Part shown: positions 1 to 11,693 of the stretch, piece by piece
Layout of the letters: the number at the start of each line of letters is the position of its first letter
How positions within the stretch are numbered: position 1 is the stretch's first letter
DNA from: Amblyomma americanum
Taxonomy: Eukaryota > Arthropoda > Arachnida > Ixodida > Ixodidae
Reading direction: 5' to 3'
Assembly: GCF_052857255.1 (NCBI RefSeq)
Contig: NC_135497.1
Span: 185,170,084-185,234,083 of the forward strand
Length of the DNA stretch: 64,000 nucleotides
Made by a program: the position numbers and the translations under genes
Notes under the pieces: generated by a model
Databases searched by the model: none
Seen by the model: only the letters and a program-made list of their open reading frames with translations
Told to the model about the DNA's origin: nothing

Positions 1-730
1 TTTGAGTTCCTGATGTCAGTCTTACATGGGCTAATTGCGTCAAAAAATGTGCTGACTGCTTTCGCAGCACGACTGGGCCACTGTGAAACAGCTTACATCA
101 TAAATTTAAACTTTACTGTTTGTCTAAGATGGCAAGGTCATGCACTCAGGGCGCTGCATATGGAAGCAAGAATATGTGCGCAGTGCTTCAGTCGACCAAC
201 CTGCAGATGAAAGTCACTTCAATCATTTTTGCTGCCTATTTAAAGAGGGACGCGGCTTTAGCAAATTTCTTTTATTTCTTAATGTATTCAAATGAAAGTT
301 TTTGAGCATATTAAAAATAATTTCATGACTACTCTCACAAATTTTCTCTATTATATCTCCCCGAAAATGTTTTCTAGCATATACTTTCACCTCTTAGTTT
401 TGTGAAAAGGCTGCAGACTTAAGAAAATGGGACAAAATGCTGGTTCAACATTCATTGCTGTAAGATGAACTGGTGGGCGAGTGATCTGTCCCTTCCTTTT
501 ATGGCTTCAAGCCGCTGCGCTGTTTTACAAGGAACATTCATTGCGTTCCTACTGGCCTAGCTGTTGCAGGTCAGGACATATGTACATTTTTTTTTGCAAA
601 GCATACATTTTAGTCTTGACTTTTTGAGAATGGAGTCTCTGTTGACATATCTAGAGTGCGAAGAAAATTTCATAGAAGAAATTTAAAATTCGCAAAGTTT
701 AAAAACAAAGAATGTCTTGATCTGCACTAT
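1..730. other. AT-rich intergenic DNA, nothing recognised
   Basis: I see only short chance ORFs (65 codons or fewer), no splice-bounded coding exon and no repeat that I recognise from elsewhere in the window. Confidence 0.5.
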
Positions 731-1492
731 TGTCCCATGTCCGACATTCTGAGACAAAAATTCTGAAAATTGGAAAACTGTACGACACTGTTATAAAAAT
801 ATTGAAGGTAATGGTCTATTCTTCTGATATGTAGCAAAATGTTTCTTCTAAAGTGTTTCCATCGATCAGATCGAACAGTTGAGACTGGCATAGAAAGCCA
901 ATGGGAAACGCTTTTGACGATATCTAAAACGTTGATAAAGAAAAAATACAGACTGCCGTCGGGTGACCTCCGAATATAATGTTGTTATAGTGAAATCTTA
1001 CATTATATGAAAAAATTGCGTTCATAAACGGTTCCCCGCTCAAAAATGTTTTTGTGCCGAATTGTTGGGTATTTGGAAGTGCGATAATTGATAGTAGGAG
1101 TGCGATTGGAACTGGGAGTGCGATTTGCATTATGGTCCCATGTCCAACATTCTGCGACAAAATTTTTGAAACTTGGAAAACTGTAAGACACTGTTATGAA
1201 AATATTGAAGGTGATGGTACATTCCTCTGATATGCAGCAAAATGTTTCTTTTAAAGTGTTTCCATCGATCGCATCGAACAGTTGAGGCTGGCATAAAAAG
1301 CCAATGAGGAACGCTTTTGATGATAGCTAAAATGTTAATAAAGGAAAAATACAAGACTGCTGTCGGGTGATCTCCGAATATACTGATTGTTATAGTGATC
1401 TTACATTATATGAAAAAATTGCGTTCATAAATGGTTTCCTGCTCAAAAATGTCTTTGTCCCGAATTGTTGGGTATTTGGTAGTGCGATAAAA
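731..1492. repeat. Two-copy tandem duplication, unit about 403 bp
   Basis: The stretch beginning TCCCATGTCC at 733 recurs beginning TCCCATGTCC at 1136. The two units stay aligned over their whole length, from the CCATCGATC motif (861 and 1261) through the AAAAATTGCGTTCATAA motif (1010 and 1414) to the GTGCGATAA end (1078 and 1483). Differences are scattered substitutions and small indels, so the duplication is old. Short ORFs inside it are not conserved between the copies, which argues against coding. Confidence 0.85.
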
Positions 1493-3932
1493 AAAAAAAC
1501 AGGATAAAAATAGATAATACAGTCGTGAAGAAATCCGCTCCACAGGGCGAGTTCTAGGCTGAAAACCGCAACGGAGAAAACATTCTATTGTTCGAGCGTT
1601 TCCCTGCAGTGCAGAGCCGCCGTGATTCACGAAACAATTTTTTTAGAGTATTTTCTGCTATACTTCAGGAATGAAACTTTGGGACAGTGCAAAAAACAAG
1701 GCACACAAGAGGATACAGCAATTAAAAAAAACTATCTTGTACCATTTTTTGAGATTTCAAAGCCGCGGACTCCCTTAATATCTTTAGACCGTTTATTTGA
1801 GGTATGCGAATGACAAACTGTCACGCGCACGTTTCAAAAAATTAAGGATTCCTCTGATCTGTAATATTCTTGCCTCTACACAATATCCACCTTCCACTTT
1901 TTTAAAAGCGTATTGTCCATGTTGCATTCCAAGGGAAACGAGATAACGGCATTGGTATAGCACTCCAAGGGTGTGTAACCTTTCTCCTGCACAGTCTTAC
2001 TAATGGCTTAAATGTTCATATAATGCATTCTGACCTGAAAGCATACGAAACTTGTATACGATAGTGAAAGTTATATTCACCGCTTCTTTGCAAAGAGTTG
2101 CAAGACACAGACGTCGGCGTGAGTCTTCCAAAAAATTTCGTAATTTCGCTTTAGTTCGCGCAAGCTGCCAAACGCGTTCAAGAAGGTCCACGGCTCTCCC
2201 ACCTTTTCAATCGCAGTTGCAATCCTATTAGATACACACGCCACTCCGAAACACGCATCAATGGTCGGCATCTCATGTTGAGCTCGGGAAAAGCTGGAAT
2301 AAAAATATTAGATAAAGAAAGGCAATTAAGTGGACAGTCGTTCAGGCCAAGGTGCCTTACCTGAAATTCTTTCCAAGCAAGCCAACGCAACAGAATGAAG
2401 GAAAGGATTGAAGGGATTGAATCTATAATGCAACTGATTTGTCTTTGTGCCCGTACTTTGATACGGCTCTCTCTTTCATGATTAAACTCTCTTATTTTGT
2501 ACTCAACCAAGCAGAGCAGCAATTTTTTTCCTTGTATGCTCCCAACATTCAATATCAGATATCGGCCTTCTCGGCTTCGAACATTCAAACATCCGAATAT
2601 TCTAAGCACGAGGAATGCGGGCAATAAGATCTCTTGAAATTCGAAAAGGAGGCAGTTGCTCAAGCATCGAACACTGTGGTGGAGACAAGCCTATAAGAGA
2701 GAAAAGGAAAGATTGTGGTTACATGGCATAAAATGTCAATTTAACGGCATTCTTTAGCTGACCGCCTTTAGATTTGAATTCCAGCACAGCTGGTCCCTGC
2801 TGTAACTGCTCTGGCTGCTCATTGAATTAGATTCCGTTTTTTAGCTGCGACGCACTCTTTTTCGACAACAGCTAGAATTCAGCCGCCACGGATTTTTTGT
2901 TCATAATTAAAATACACATGGACCTCTAATGCTGATAAAAAAATTTGGCAGAGACACTTAGGCTGCTTACGTGTGGGAATGCGAAAGCATTACAAATGCT
3001 GTCGTGCTTATTATGCGTTTGCGTAAACGCCGAAGGCGTAAAGCCTTAAGGCGCAACGCAAAGCCATTCAACGATACGCTGAAGATTCCTAACACTGACT
3101 GTTGCTCACGACAATAACCAAAGTACAAATTACGAAAAGGAACTGAAGATCTTTAAATACAGACGAAAACTTTCATAAGCACAAATGCAATAATAGTGCT
3201 CCTTTCAACTTTTATATCCAGGATAGTAAATTACATCAAGTAGCCTTTTTTATCGCTTTCGTACTGCAAATCGACCATGGTTTTATTGCGACTTAATGCA
3301 CTGTGGAGGCTTTAGGTACCATTGTAAATACTCGCTTTAAAAACGCTAGACTGAGCTGGTCTAGCATTTATACACTTTTCTTTACGCCATCTGTCGCGTA
3401 TCGTTGGCGTGAGGTCGTCATAACCTCTTTTCTTCTTTTCCTGCCATTTCCGTCCCAATTCTATGCAATAAACTCTTCATCATTCTCTCCGGGGCCAAAC
3501 CATTAAAGCTGTGATTGCGCATGAGGTGAACAAGAGAATTTACGAGCGCGATGACATGGCTCGTCCCTTCACTTCATCGAAGCGCCCTTTGCAGAATCCT
3601 GTTCGATGTACCGCGCTCGTAGCGCAGTGGCATAGCTACTGAAATGAAGCTGCTGGCTTGAGTTCATTTTGTTGCCGACACATACGAGCGACACACGATT
3701 TTCAATCACTTTTTTTACTAACGGCTGAGAGGCCTGAGTCAGTATTTAAAAATAAATCGTCCACCAATGAAACACGCTTGTTCAAATGATGACTAAACAT
3801 GAAGTTGCATCCGCAAACATTAGACGCAATCGCACAATGCACGCACCAGAGATTTCTGAGTCCTGATGAACGGCTGGGTTCTGTAACACGGGGGTATGAA
3901 CAGTGATGAGCGCTGGCGAGTTTTCGAAATGA
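1493..3932. other. Intergenic DNA, nothing firmly recognised
   Basis: A 161-codon minus-strand ORF (2178-2663) is the longest here but shows no domain, no splice context and no codon pattern that separates it from chance. I see no other supported feature. Confidence 0.45.
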
Positions 3933-4164
3933 CTGGTTTTGTTGGTTTTGTGGGGTTTAACGTCCCAAAGCTATGTGGGATGCCGTAGTGGAAGGCTGCG
4001 GATAATTTAGACCACCTGGAGTACTTTCACGCGCGCTGACATCGCACAGTACGCTGGCTCCTAGCATTTCGCCTCCATCGAAATTCGATCGCCGCGGCCA
4101 GGATTGAACCCGCGTCTTTCGGGTCAGCAGGCTAGCGCTATAACCACTGAGCCACCGCGGCGGC
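3933..4164 (-). mobile_element. Ruka-like tRNA-derived SINE, complete insertion
   Basis: Read on the minus strand, the element opens with a tRNA-like head (GGTGGCTCAGTGGTTATAGC as A-box region, then GGGTTCAATCC as B box). It continues with the family body (ATTTCGATGGAGGCGAAAT, then GGGACGTTAAACCCCAC) and ends in a GGTTTTGTT-type tail at its 3' end. It is flanked by a 14-bp target duplication with one mismatch, AGTTTTCGAAATGA at 3919-3932 and AGTTCTCGAAATGA at 4165-4178. The family matches Ruka, the SINE reported from ixodid ticks, which is the main clue to the host. Confidence 0.9.
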
Positions 4165-4984
4165 AGTTCTCGAAATGATTAAAGTTCTATGATGACGCTT
4201 AACATTACTGCCACTGAACAAGCACGAATGGCCGCAGTACAGCCCACGAGACAGAGAGAGAGAGAGAGGAAACTTTTTATTTACAGTGCCAGCAGTCCGT
4301 GATTGACCGGGGCGGATGCGTGGCCGACTCTGCATCACGGTGTGGGGTAGGCCACCGGATTCGCAGTCGGTTGCCCAAGTTTGCCTTTGCCAGAGAGTGG
4401 AGACCAGGGTGACCACACATCGCCTTTGCACATGTATGTATAGTTGTCTTTTTGCTTTTGAATGGGACATGCGCACTGGACGACGACGGCAACAACCGCG
4501 ACATCAACGACAATGACCCGAAGCCGGAGAAATTGGGCTAATATAGCTGGCACTGTGAATATTACCGGACGTTTACCCCCGATGTAACGCGCATTTCAGC
4601 CTCGGATAGTTTGGCGCTCTTTTTTGAGAGTGTTTGAGTAGTCGGGTGCAGCAACCGGTCAAGGGGGCTGGGTGTGTGAGGGGCAGTGTGCGCCAACAGC
4701 TGTACCTCTGTCCGGTGTTCGCGGACGAGCCGGGGTGACGACGGTCGACGCGAATGAGCGCGGGAGAACCTTCATGTAACAGCTAAAGCTGTAAAAAGAA
4801 AGGCGCCTGTTGGATTGAGCTTCAATAGTCCGCGTGCGGCAATTCAGGCAAAACAGTCAGTTTCAACGTCGCCCTCTACATTGCAACAGGAGGCAGCCAC
4901 TAATGTGGATGGCCGTGGTGTAATTTAGATGCCCTCACGCGAAGGCGCTTGATGTAGATAACAGGTTACACCTCAGCGTGTCTA
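4165..4984. other. Intergenic DNA with a short (GA)n run
   Basis: It holds a GAGA run at about 4251-4268 and several overlapping short ORFs on both strands. None has domain or splice support. Confidence 0.4.
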
Positions 4985-5203
4985 CCCGCCTCAGTGACTT
5001 TGGCGCTCGGCTGCTGAGCCCATGGTCCTGGTGCCGAATCGCAGCCGCATTTCGATGGATACGATATGCCGAAATGCGTACGTGCTGCGCGATGTCAGTG
5101 CATGTTAAAGAGTCTCACGTGGCCGAAAATAATACGGAGACCACCACTACGGTGGCCCTCATTGACCACGCGCAGCTTCGGTAGGCTAAACCCACAAAGC
5201 AGC
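4985..5203 (+). mobile_element. Diverged Ruka-like SINE
   Basis: The head CTCAGTGACTTTGGCGCTCG, the ATTTCGATGGA block and the GCGATGTCAGTGCATGTTAA block follow in the family order on the plus strand. The copy ends near a GGCTAAACCCAC tail. It is more degraded than the copy at 3933-4164, and I cannot define a target duplication. Confidence 0.75.
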
Positions 5204-5307
5204 CAAACCGACCTGAACGCGCGACGATTTCAGAGACTGCATGGCTGTTTGCGAGCTCGTATAAGGAGGACCGACGGCTAAGCAGAGTTATGGAACAGTG
5301 CAGCCAT

Positions 5308-5309
5308 TT

Positions 5310-5396
<87 letters not shown>

Positions 5397-5399
5397 TTT
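5308..5399. repeat. (TTTA)n microsatellite, about 23 units
   Basis: This is an almost pure TTTA/TAAA tract. It abuts the 3' side of the minus-strand LINE at 5400-6740, so it is best read as the expanded TAAA tail of that element. Confidence 0.9.
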
Positions 5400-6740
5400 T
5401 ACATGAACAGTAAAGGAGACGCTCGTGCTGCATAGCGGCTCCGGATACTCCCTTTAACCAACTCGTAGCAACCACTTGGTCCGACGATGTACAGTTCAAC
5501 ATAAGATAAAGAAACACAAACAGTACAATACATATAAAACAAAGTACAAGCGTCAGTAAAACCAACAATCATGAGAGAACAAAAACACATTGAATGTTAT
5601 GAGAGCAGTACACAATACAATATACATAAGAGATATGAATAAACAAGGACAGAAGAACAAGAAATAAGCTTATTTGCAGTACACACAGCAAAAGTAGATA
5701 ACAACGCTATTAAATCACTCACTCACCAAAAACAGAAAAAAAAGTTTGTTTGCAGCAAACACAGTAAAACCACTTAAGATCTTGAAGCACTCACACACAG
5801 AGAGGTAAGAGCTCGAGCATTGACTCCAGTTCTACAAAGCTAGTACTTCTCAAGTATACCGCTGTCCTCAAGGAATGCCATGGACAAGTGCTCGCTTTTG
5901 CAGTTCACATGTCGTCCACGAGCCTAAGAGCTTTTGTAGACTTAATGGTCATTTATCAAGAGCGCTCAAGTCTCTTTTCAATCGCGACCTGAGGTTGTCG
6001 TACACTCGGCAATCCAATAATACGTGAGCCACATCCTCGTTTTCTTGGCCACACGCACACCATGGGCTGTCTGCGCGGCCAATTCTATTAAGAAAGTGCT
6101 TCGTGTAAGCCGTTCCTAAACGCAAGCGGTGAAGGATCGTTTCCAAACTTCTGCTGATAGATAATGGAATATTAAACCACTGCAACGGATCGATGAAATG
6201 CAGATCAGAACATGTATGGTTTGGCTCAAACCACATCTTTTCGTTCCAAATTTCATTGCGCATGGTATTCAAGAAACGGCGCAATACGCCTCTCGATAAA
6301 GGAATACCAGAAGTGAGGGCATTGTAGTGTGCTTGCCTAGCCGCTGCATCCGCCTCAGCGTTTCCAGGAATAAAGCAATGTCCGGGTATCCACTGGAAAA
6401 GTGTAATATAATATGCGGGTCTCGCAACGAGGAGATGAATGGAGAGCCAAATAAATGGCGTAAATCTCAGCAATTGCTGATCCTGTCGCGTGAGCCAGAT
6501 TACATGCCCGTCGCTCATGCAGGTGCGGAATCACAAATGCAGACGCTGATGAATTGTGAAGACTGGAACCGTCAGTATACACATGAATGTAACCGCGATA
6601 CCGCATGCGTATCTGGTAAAGCACTAACTGCTGAGCAGCGAATATCATCGTGTCACGTTTCCTAATTATTCCTTCGACAGACAGCTGTATTTTAGGGGTA
6701 ACTAAGAGTATGGGGGATTTTCTGTTTCTCCGTTCCAAAA
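5400..6740 (-). pseudogene. Non-LTR retrotransposon 3' fragment (RNase H and zinc knuckle)
   Basis: Minus-strand ORFs at 6355-6738 and 5949-6518 together encode the last part of a LINE polyprotein. The first holds an RNase H start (VYTDGSS). The second continues RNase H (FQWIPGHCFIPGN, then EADAAARQAH) and a C-terminal Cys/His zinc knuckle (CACGQENEDVAHVLLDC), and ends at TAA near 5949. The two pieces lie in different frames, so at least one frameshift has broken the gene. The roughly 550 bases from 5948 down to 5400 are the 3' UTR, followed by the TTTA microsatellite. The upstream endonuclease and reverse transcriptase are absent, which is typical 5' truncation. Confidence 0.85.
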
Positions 6741-7028
6741 TTCATCACTTGGAAGAAGCCGGCGGTGGTGTTGGAACACTTGATGTATGTGACTTCCATC
6801 CCGTTCATAAAGCGCGGAAGCTAATAGGTGCTTTCATGCTAATGGGTGCCTTTCATTAGTGCAGCCAGTCATAATCTAACTAGATCAGAAAGCATGCGCG
6901 GGTGCCTTGTCAGTGTTTTTAGCCATTCCAAAATATGCATAGTTTTCATCTCGACCGCATGCAATACAAATGACTGCGTTATCCAGAAAGAATAGATCGG
7001 TTAAACGTTCCTTACATAAGATACAGAG

Positions 7029-7319
7029 ATGGTGGTAAGGTATGGTATGGTATGGTATGGTATGGTATGGTATGGTATGGTATGGTATGGTATGGTATGG
7101 TTCGGTATGGTATGGTACGGTGGGTTTAACGTCGAAAAGCGTCACAAGGGCTTTGAGGGATGCCATAGTGGAGGGCTCCGGATAAATTTCAGCCCCCTGA
7201 GGTTCTTTAACGTGCCCTGAAATCGCACAGGACACGGGCATCTTAGCATTTCGCCTTCATTTACATGCGCACGCCGCGGTCTGAATTCGATCGCACAGCC
7301 ATTAAACAACCGCGGCGGG
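7029..7319 (-). mobile_element. Diverged Ruka-like SINE with expanded (GGTAT)n tail
   Basis: The minus strand reads a tRNA-like head (CCGCGGTTG near 7315), the family body with CACTATGGCATCCCTCA, and a GGGTTTAACGTCG block on the plus strand at 7121. The 3' tail has become a pentanucleotide run of GGTAT (about 14 units, 7035-7108). Short ORFs rich in MVWYG on the plus strand are translations of this tail and are not genes. Confidence 0.8.
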
Positions 7320-8330
7320 TTGGCGACAGTTTGAAGCCATAATAAACTATCATACACTGAACTTTTTTAATTACGGGACAATCAACCATTTGATGCCACA
7401 GTTCAGCGAAAGCAGTCCGATTATCCGCGGTGATTACATTTATGCTTTTACTCTAAGTCAAGGCTTCACACACGCGACAAGTTTTTCCGGAGGGGGAAGA
7501 AGGGCGGCGATGGGTGATTGGACAGCATCCTACCGGGGGGTGTTGGGTGGGGAGGTGGCTGGTCGGTGGTGCTCCGGGAGGACAGCTCGCTTTCTCACTG
7601 CGTCTCAGAATAACACCAGCACTCTGTACTATCTTCTCCTTCTTCTTCCTGGTTTTGTGTTCGCGCTGCTGATACAAATGAAGCGTCTCACAATCCGATT
7701 TTTCGTTCCGCTGCTGTGTGCGCTTCTAGTGGATCTTGTGGGGGGTAGAGGTAGGTGGTGGGAGTCGCTTTTGAGGGTAGAGTTGGGTGGATGGATGTTG
7801 GATGTCGCCCGTGGACGGTGACGGTGGGCGGAGGAGGGATGGGGAGGTGGATCGAGAATGGCGGTTGGGGGGGGGAAGGGCGGCCGCCTAGTTTGGAAAG
7901 TGTGGTGTAGAGGTGGTACGGTGGGTGGTGCTTCTGAAGGGTGGAGGCCTCAATTTCCGAAGGTACAGAAAGACGCCGCTATTTTCGCACGTGACGCTAG
8001 TACTGTGTACGTAGTAAAGCTACAAGGTTGGCGCCCCCTCTCAATTTTATGTAAGCGCGCCCACAATGATCACACGTCTTGCACCTAGTCAACCCCGTCT
8101 ACTCCTCGCAAACATTCTAATCGGCAGGCAGCTGAACGCGGGAGCCTTCCGTCTCGATATACGATGACGACTACGCTTCTCTGGAGAAAGTGCATAATAC
8201 AGCTATCGTTGTAAAGTTACAAGAAATATGCTAGCGCGTTACTTCTAGGACATGGAAAAGTTGCATGAGGAGAAGATTAGCGTCATCTCTGCCATCACTT
8301 TCCCTTTCGCTTTTAAGAGCGTGAGCTCTT
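7320..8330. other. G-rich intergenic DNA
   Basis: The segment 7500-7950 is strongly G-rich on the plus strand (many GGTGG and GGGGG runs). A 143-codon ORF there (7390-7821) is compositionally driven. I see no domain or splice evidence. Confidence 0.4.
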
Positions 8331-8475
8331 ACTCATCACGTTTCGAGATTTCATGGGGTCTGCTACCACCATGAGATCACAGCGCCATCTGTGGCAGCAA
8401 CTACTCGTCACGTTCCGAGATTCCGTTGGTTGTCTATACCGCCCTGAGATCACAGCGCCATCTGAGGCAGCAACT
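8331..8475. repeat. Two-copy tandem repeat, unit about 72 bp
   Basis: ACTCATCACGTTTCGAGATT (8331) recurs as ACTCGTCACGTTCCGAGATT (8403). Each unit closes with a GCGCCATCTG..GGCAGCAACT block. The two units are about 85% alike by eye. Confidence 0.85.
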
Positions 8476-10695
8476 GGAAAACAGCACATCTCGCATTGAG
8501 ACTTGTAGCGTCATCTACAATAGTATTGTAGAAACAGCTGTCTGCCGTGTGCCAATGATGACGTCACGGTCCAATATGGTGGATAGAGGTTGAACTATGT
8601 GTGTATGACGTCAGGGGACGAAACGGCGGCATAGCCTCGGTTTCTCGAGTCCAAGATGGCGGCCATCAAGATTGGTTGTGTCCTCCCGTCCTTTTCCTCC
8701 CTCGCCCCCCAAAAATATCCTGTAACGGGTAGGAAAACTGTCTCGTTACGGGACAGCTATATATCGATACATCCGTTCCGCTATATATACTCAGACAGCA
8801 GGGGGCACCCATCTTGTGTACCGAATTTGATGGCAAATAAAACCCATGGGTTGTGGTATAGAAATAAAACCGCAATTAAAGAATAGGTAAACATTGTATA
8901 CATGCAATTACTAATTCAAGCGTTACCATATCGCACTGCAAGCCGAATTCTAGGCCCACCTTGACGCCCCAAACGAAGCAAATTTCCTTTGGGACGCATC
9001 TTGAGGGGGGACAACGGGTAGACGTGCATCGTAATTTCTCTGATAGATGGCGCTAGGCGGCGTGCGTGCACGCGTAGCCGAGCATGGTGGCAATCCACCC
9101 CGTTTCAAAGGGTATTACATTCCGATTCTCGAGAGTAGCGGCACGTTCTTCTTCGATTTCTTCATCTAGTAAACCAAACAGCTAACGCTCGTTAATTCAA
9201 CGTCTTCCAGACGGTGGCGGCCTTTTTTTCCTGAAACCCGAGTTCTTTCTTTCGAATTGTAACAGAGATTATAATTTCATGGATGAGACTTTAACCCACG
9301 CAACCTCAGCCATGAAAAGTATACCTATTACCATGAAGGACTCCGAATTGCTTAGACCAAGCTGGTATTTTTGGACGCGAATCGAGAATTTTGTGCCTTA
9401 ATCCCATCGAAATGATCCTGCCGCAGCTGTGAATCGAAAGTGAGGACCCGCATGAGTTCAAAGCCAAAACGTATCAGCTGCTCCAATGGTTGTGCATCCC
9501 TTTTCTTTCTTTATTATCCTTATCTGTGGCATGAGCATGCGTAAAAGGCTGAAATGTCTACTGATTCTGACTTGTAAGTCACAGTTGTGGATCTTGCTCA
9601 AGCATATTAAAATATTGTCTAATACTCGCTATTTGGGAGGTCCATATCAATCGGGATGCAGTACGTACTTGTGTCATGGTTAAACGCTTGCAAGAGCTAA
9701 ACAAAGGTTATTTCCTGTTCTGGTGAGAAGGAGCGCGTTTTCTCTGCTCGCTCCGGGAGTCTTAATTTCTGGCGTAGTTGTTCCTTGGCTAACAGTATCA
9801 CTGCTCCTCAAAGCTGCTCGTCAGGATCAGGAAGTACCAACCATCTGGTTTCGATCCGTCCATACTGGAGTGGCATCTTTTTCAAAGTGCTGTCATTCCT
9901 GAGAGTGCTTCAACATCTGGGTGGAGACCTACTTGCATGCCCACTATAATAAACATTAGTGAATTTTCTGTCTGTATCTTGATCTGAAAGGAGCATCTCT
10001 GCGTGCGACGTGGGTGCTCTATCACTCATCCACAGCTGCGGTGATCTAGCGGCTCCCAAGCTATCTACTTCACGGTATTAGAAAATGGATAAAGTAAATC
10101 TATCCCGCAAACTCAATTCAGTTGGTTTAGCACATATATTCGGTTTACGAATCAGGTGCATTACAGCTGCAGCCTTCACGGTATTAAACCGGAATAAGAC
10201 ATGATATAGACCGTTCAAACAAAACCTGACGAGAAGAAAACTCTTGGGAAGACTAAAAAAAAAGTGGGGGGGATACCTACTTGTTTAAAAAAAAACTGAA
10301 AAAGACTGCCTATCGTGCAAATGTCTCAAAGAAGCGCGGTTACAATCGCCACCGATAAAAAAAGAAACAAAAACACTCGTTGAGGAAAACCAGCACGGCG
10401 ATCTTGCCTGATTCATTCTGGCATTGCCACTAGTTGGCTAATACAGACATAGATCAGTGAAAATGGTAACGACGCACACTGGATGTGGTCGTAGCGGCAC
10501 ACGTGATGGCGATGCGGTGTAACCGATGGTAATATACGTGTACACCAAGGTCGTTACACGACAGCGATGTGTCAGCGGTTCTGCCTCCTTCTGACATCGA
10601 GGAAACCATCCAGCAGGGGAAACAGAATTACCGCGTCTTTCCACGCACAGCAATGATACGCCGGACCGCGCTCGTAGAGAAGCAACACGCACACC
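8476..10695. other. Intergenic DNA, possible old repeats
   Basis: The 8550-8830 part carries two TGACGTCA-like motifs (near 8568 and 8606), a CCAAGATGGCGGCCAT block and paired TATATA stretches, and looks like a degraded repeat or old promoter-like sequence. The rest to 10695 has no ORF or element that I can support. Confidence 0.35.
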
Positions 10696-11073
10696 TCACA
10701 GCGACCTCGAAAACGCGTCGGCTCTGTTCGAGGGGGCGTCGGGCGCGAGGAACTGGACCGGCGTGAACTCCGAGTCTGAAGAGTCGGCCGTGCTGTTGAG
10801 TCGGAGCCGCACTCGAGGGTAGGTTGGTTCGGTGGTGTTGTCGGCCACCGCCGCGCTGCCGGCGGCGTCGTCCACGTCGTGAAGGCCGAGCTGGGGCAGG
10901 CCGAGCGCCGTGGCCCGGTGCACCTGGCGGGCCACCATGAGCTCGTGGCGCACCTGGACGATGCGGCGGATGCAGACGCCGATGATGCAGACGGAACCCA
11001 CTACCGTCACCACCAGCACCGACATAAACAAGAGCGCGGCGTGAGGCCGGCTGCCCACGGCGGTGGCATCCAT
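10696..11073 (-). CDS. Putative single-pass membrane protein, 125 aa, unknown function
   Basis: I do not recognise this protein. Translation from the ATG at 11073 gives 125 residues. After a short N-terminus (MDATAVGSRPHA) comes one hydrophobic stretch at about residues 13-35 (FMSVLVVTVVGSVCIIGVCI within it), followed by an R-rich start to the C-terminal part (IRRIVQVRHE). The remainder is acidic and polar, with NTT and NST glycosylation-type sequons. The start was chosen because the hydrophobic segment follows it directly and a G follows the ATG. An upstream in-frame ATG at 11373 would run through LINE-derived sequence, so it is rejected. The region is GC-rich and open in a second frame, so composition could explain the ORF. 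A twin-primed LINE insertion sits about 210 bp upstream (11282-11680). It could be a first or only exon; no splice donor is clear before the stop. Confidence 0.4.
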   Translation of the reverse strand: MDATAVGSRPHAALLFMSVLVVTVVGSVCIIGVCIRRIVQVRHELMVARQVHRATALGLPQLGLHDVDDAAGSAAVADNTTEPTYPRVRLRLNSTADSSDSEFTPVQFLAPDAPSNRADAFSRSL

Positions 11074-11268
11074 CGCGCTCGTTTTCTTCCTCCTCCTCCT
11101 CCTCCTCCTCGGGGCCGTGTGGAGCGCACACACCGCGTGGCTGCTCCAGGAGGCTTCAACTAGCGCCGGACAAAGGAGACCGAACGCATAAGGATGCAAT
11201 ATTTTTAATGGCTTTAAAGTTGTATGTTGTCGGCATAATAAAAAAAACAGAGACGCATAACTAATGCG

Positions 11269-11281
11269 CACAAGACAACGG
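11269..11281. repeat. 13-bp target site duplication, left copy
   Basis: CACAAGACAACGG here is repeated exactly at 11681-11693 and brackets the LINE insertion between them. Confidence 0.9.
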
Positions 11282-11680
11282 GTGGTGGTAAAAACGTTTA
11301 TTTCCTCTGAAAAGAGGGAGTTACATGGAGGGTGCTCTGGAGTCAGGCTTAGTGCCCTTCCCCTCACAATCACTAGGTGGAGTCCCTAGTACGGGACCCC
11401 AGTGGCTTCCGCTGCCGCCATAGCTCGTTCGACCATCGCCTTTTGGGCTTTCAGGTCGCAACAGGCGAGTAGGGTCGCCTCCCAGTCCTCCCGGGTGGGG
11501 TTTGGGTTTGGAGTAAAAGCAGGGTTGGAGAGGCACGCCTACACCATGTAAATGATTAACGAGAGCGGAGGAACAGGCCTTGTCACGAACACCGTGATGT
11601 GCCCGGCCTCGCTAAAGCACTTTGACCCTGCCTTCTCCGGGGAGTGCCCGCACTGTGGGGAGAGGTCCTCGGACCTCTAC
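11282..11680 (-). mobile_element. 5'-truncated LINE with 5' inversion (twin priming)
   Basis: On the minus strand, 11540 down to 11282 encodes the C-terminal tail of an RNase H-type LINE (TREDWEATLL-like and CDLKAQKAMVERA-like segments after frameshifts), then an AATAAACG block and an (ACC)n tail at 11282-11290. The adjoining piece at about 11570-11680 is inverted: on the plus strand it reads the immediately preceding zinc-knuckle part, HFDPAFSGECPHCGERSSDL. The same two protein segments are contiguous and in the same orientation in the related copy at 21199-21615. A perfect 13-bp duplication flanks the whole unit. Confidence 0.85.
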
Positions 11681-11693
11681 CACAAGACAACGG

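Noticed and set aside
2178..2663. A 161-codon minus-strand ORF
   Set aside because: No recognisable motif, several overlapping ORFs in other frames, no start or splice context.
7390..7821. A 143-codon plus-strand ORF
   Set aside because: It lies in strongly G-rich DNA, where stops are rare by composition. No domain or splice support.
10628..11131. A 167-codon minus-strand ORF with poly-E
   Set aside because: It overlaps the membrane-protein candidate in another frame. The poly-E comes from a (CTC)n run and there is no domain.
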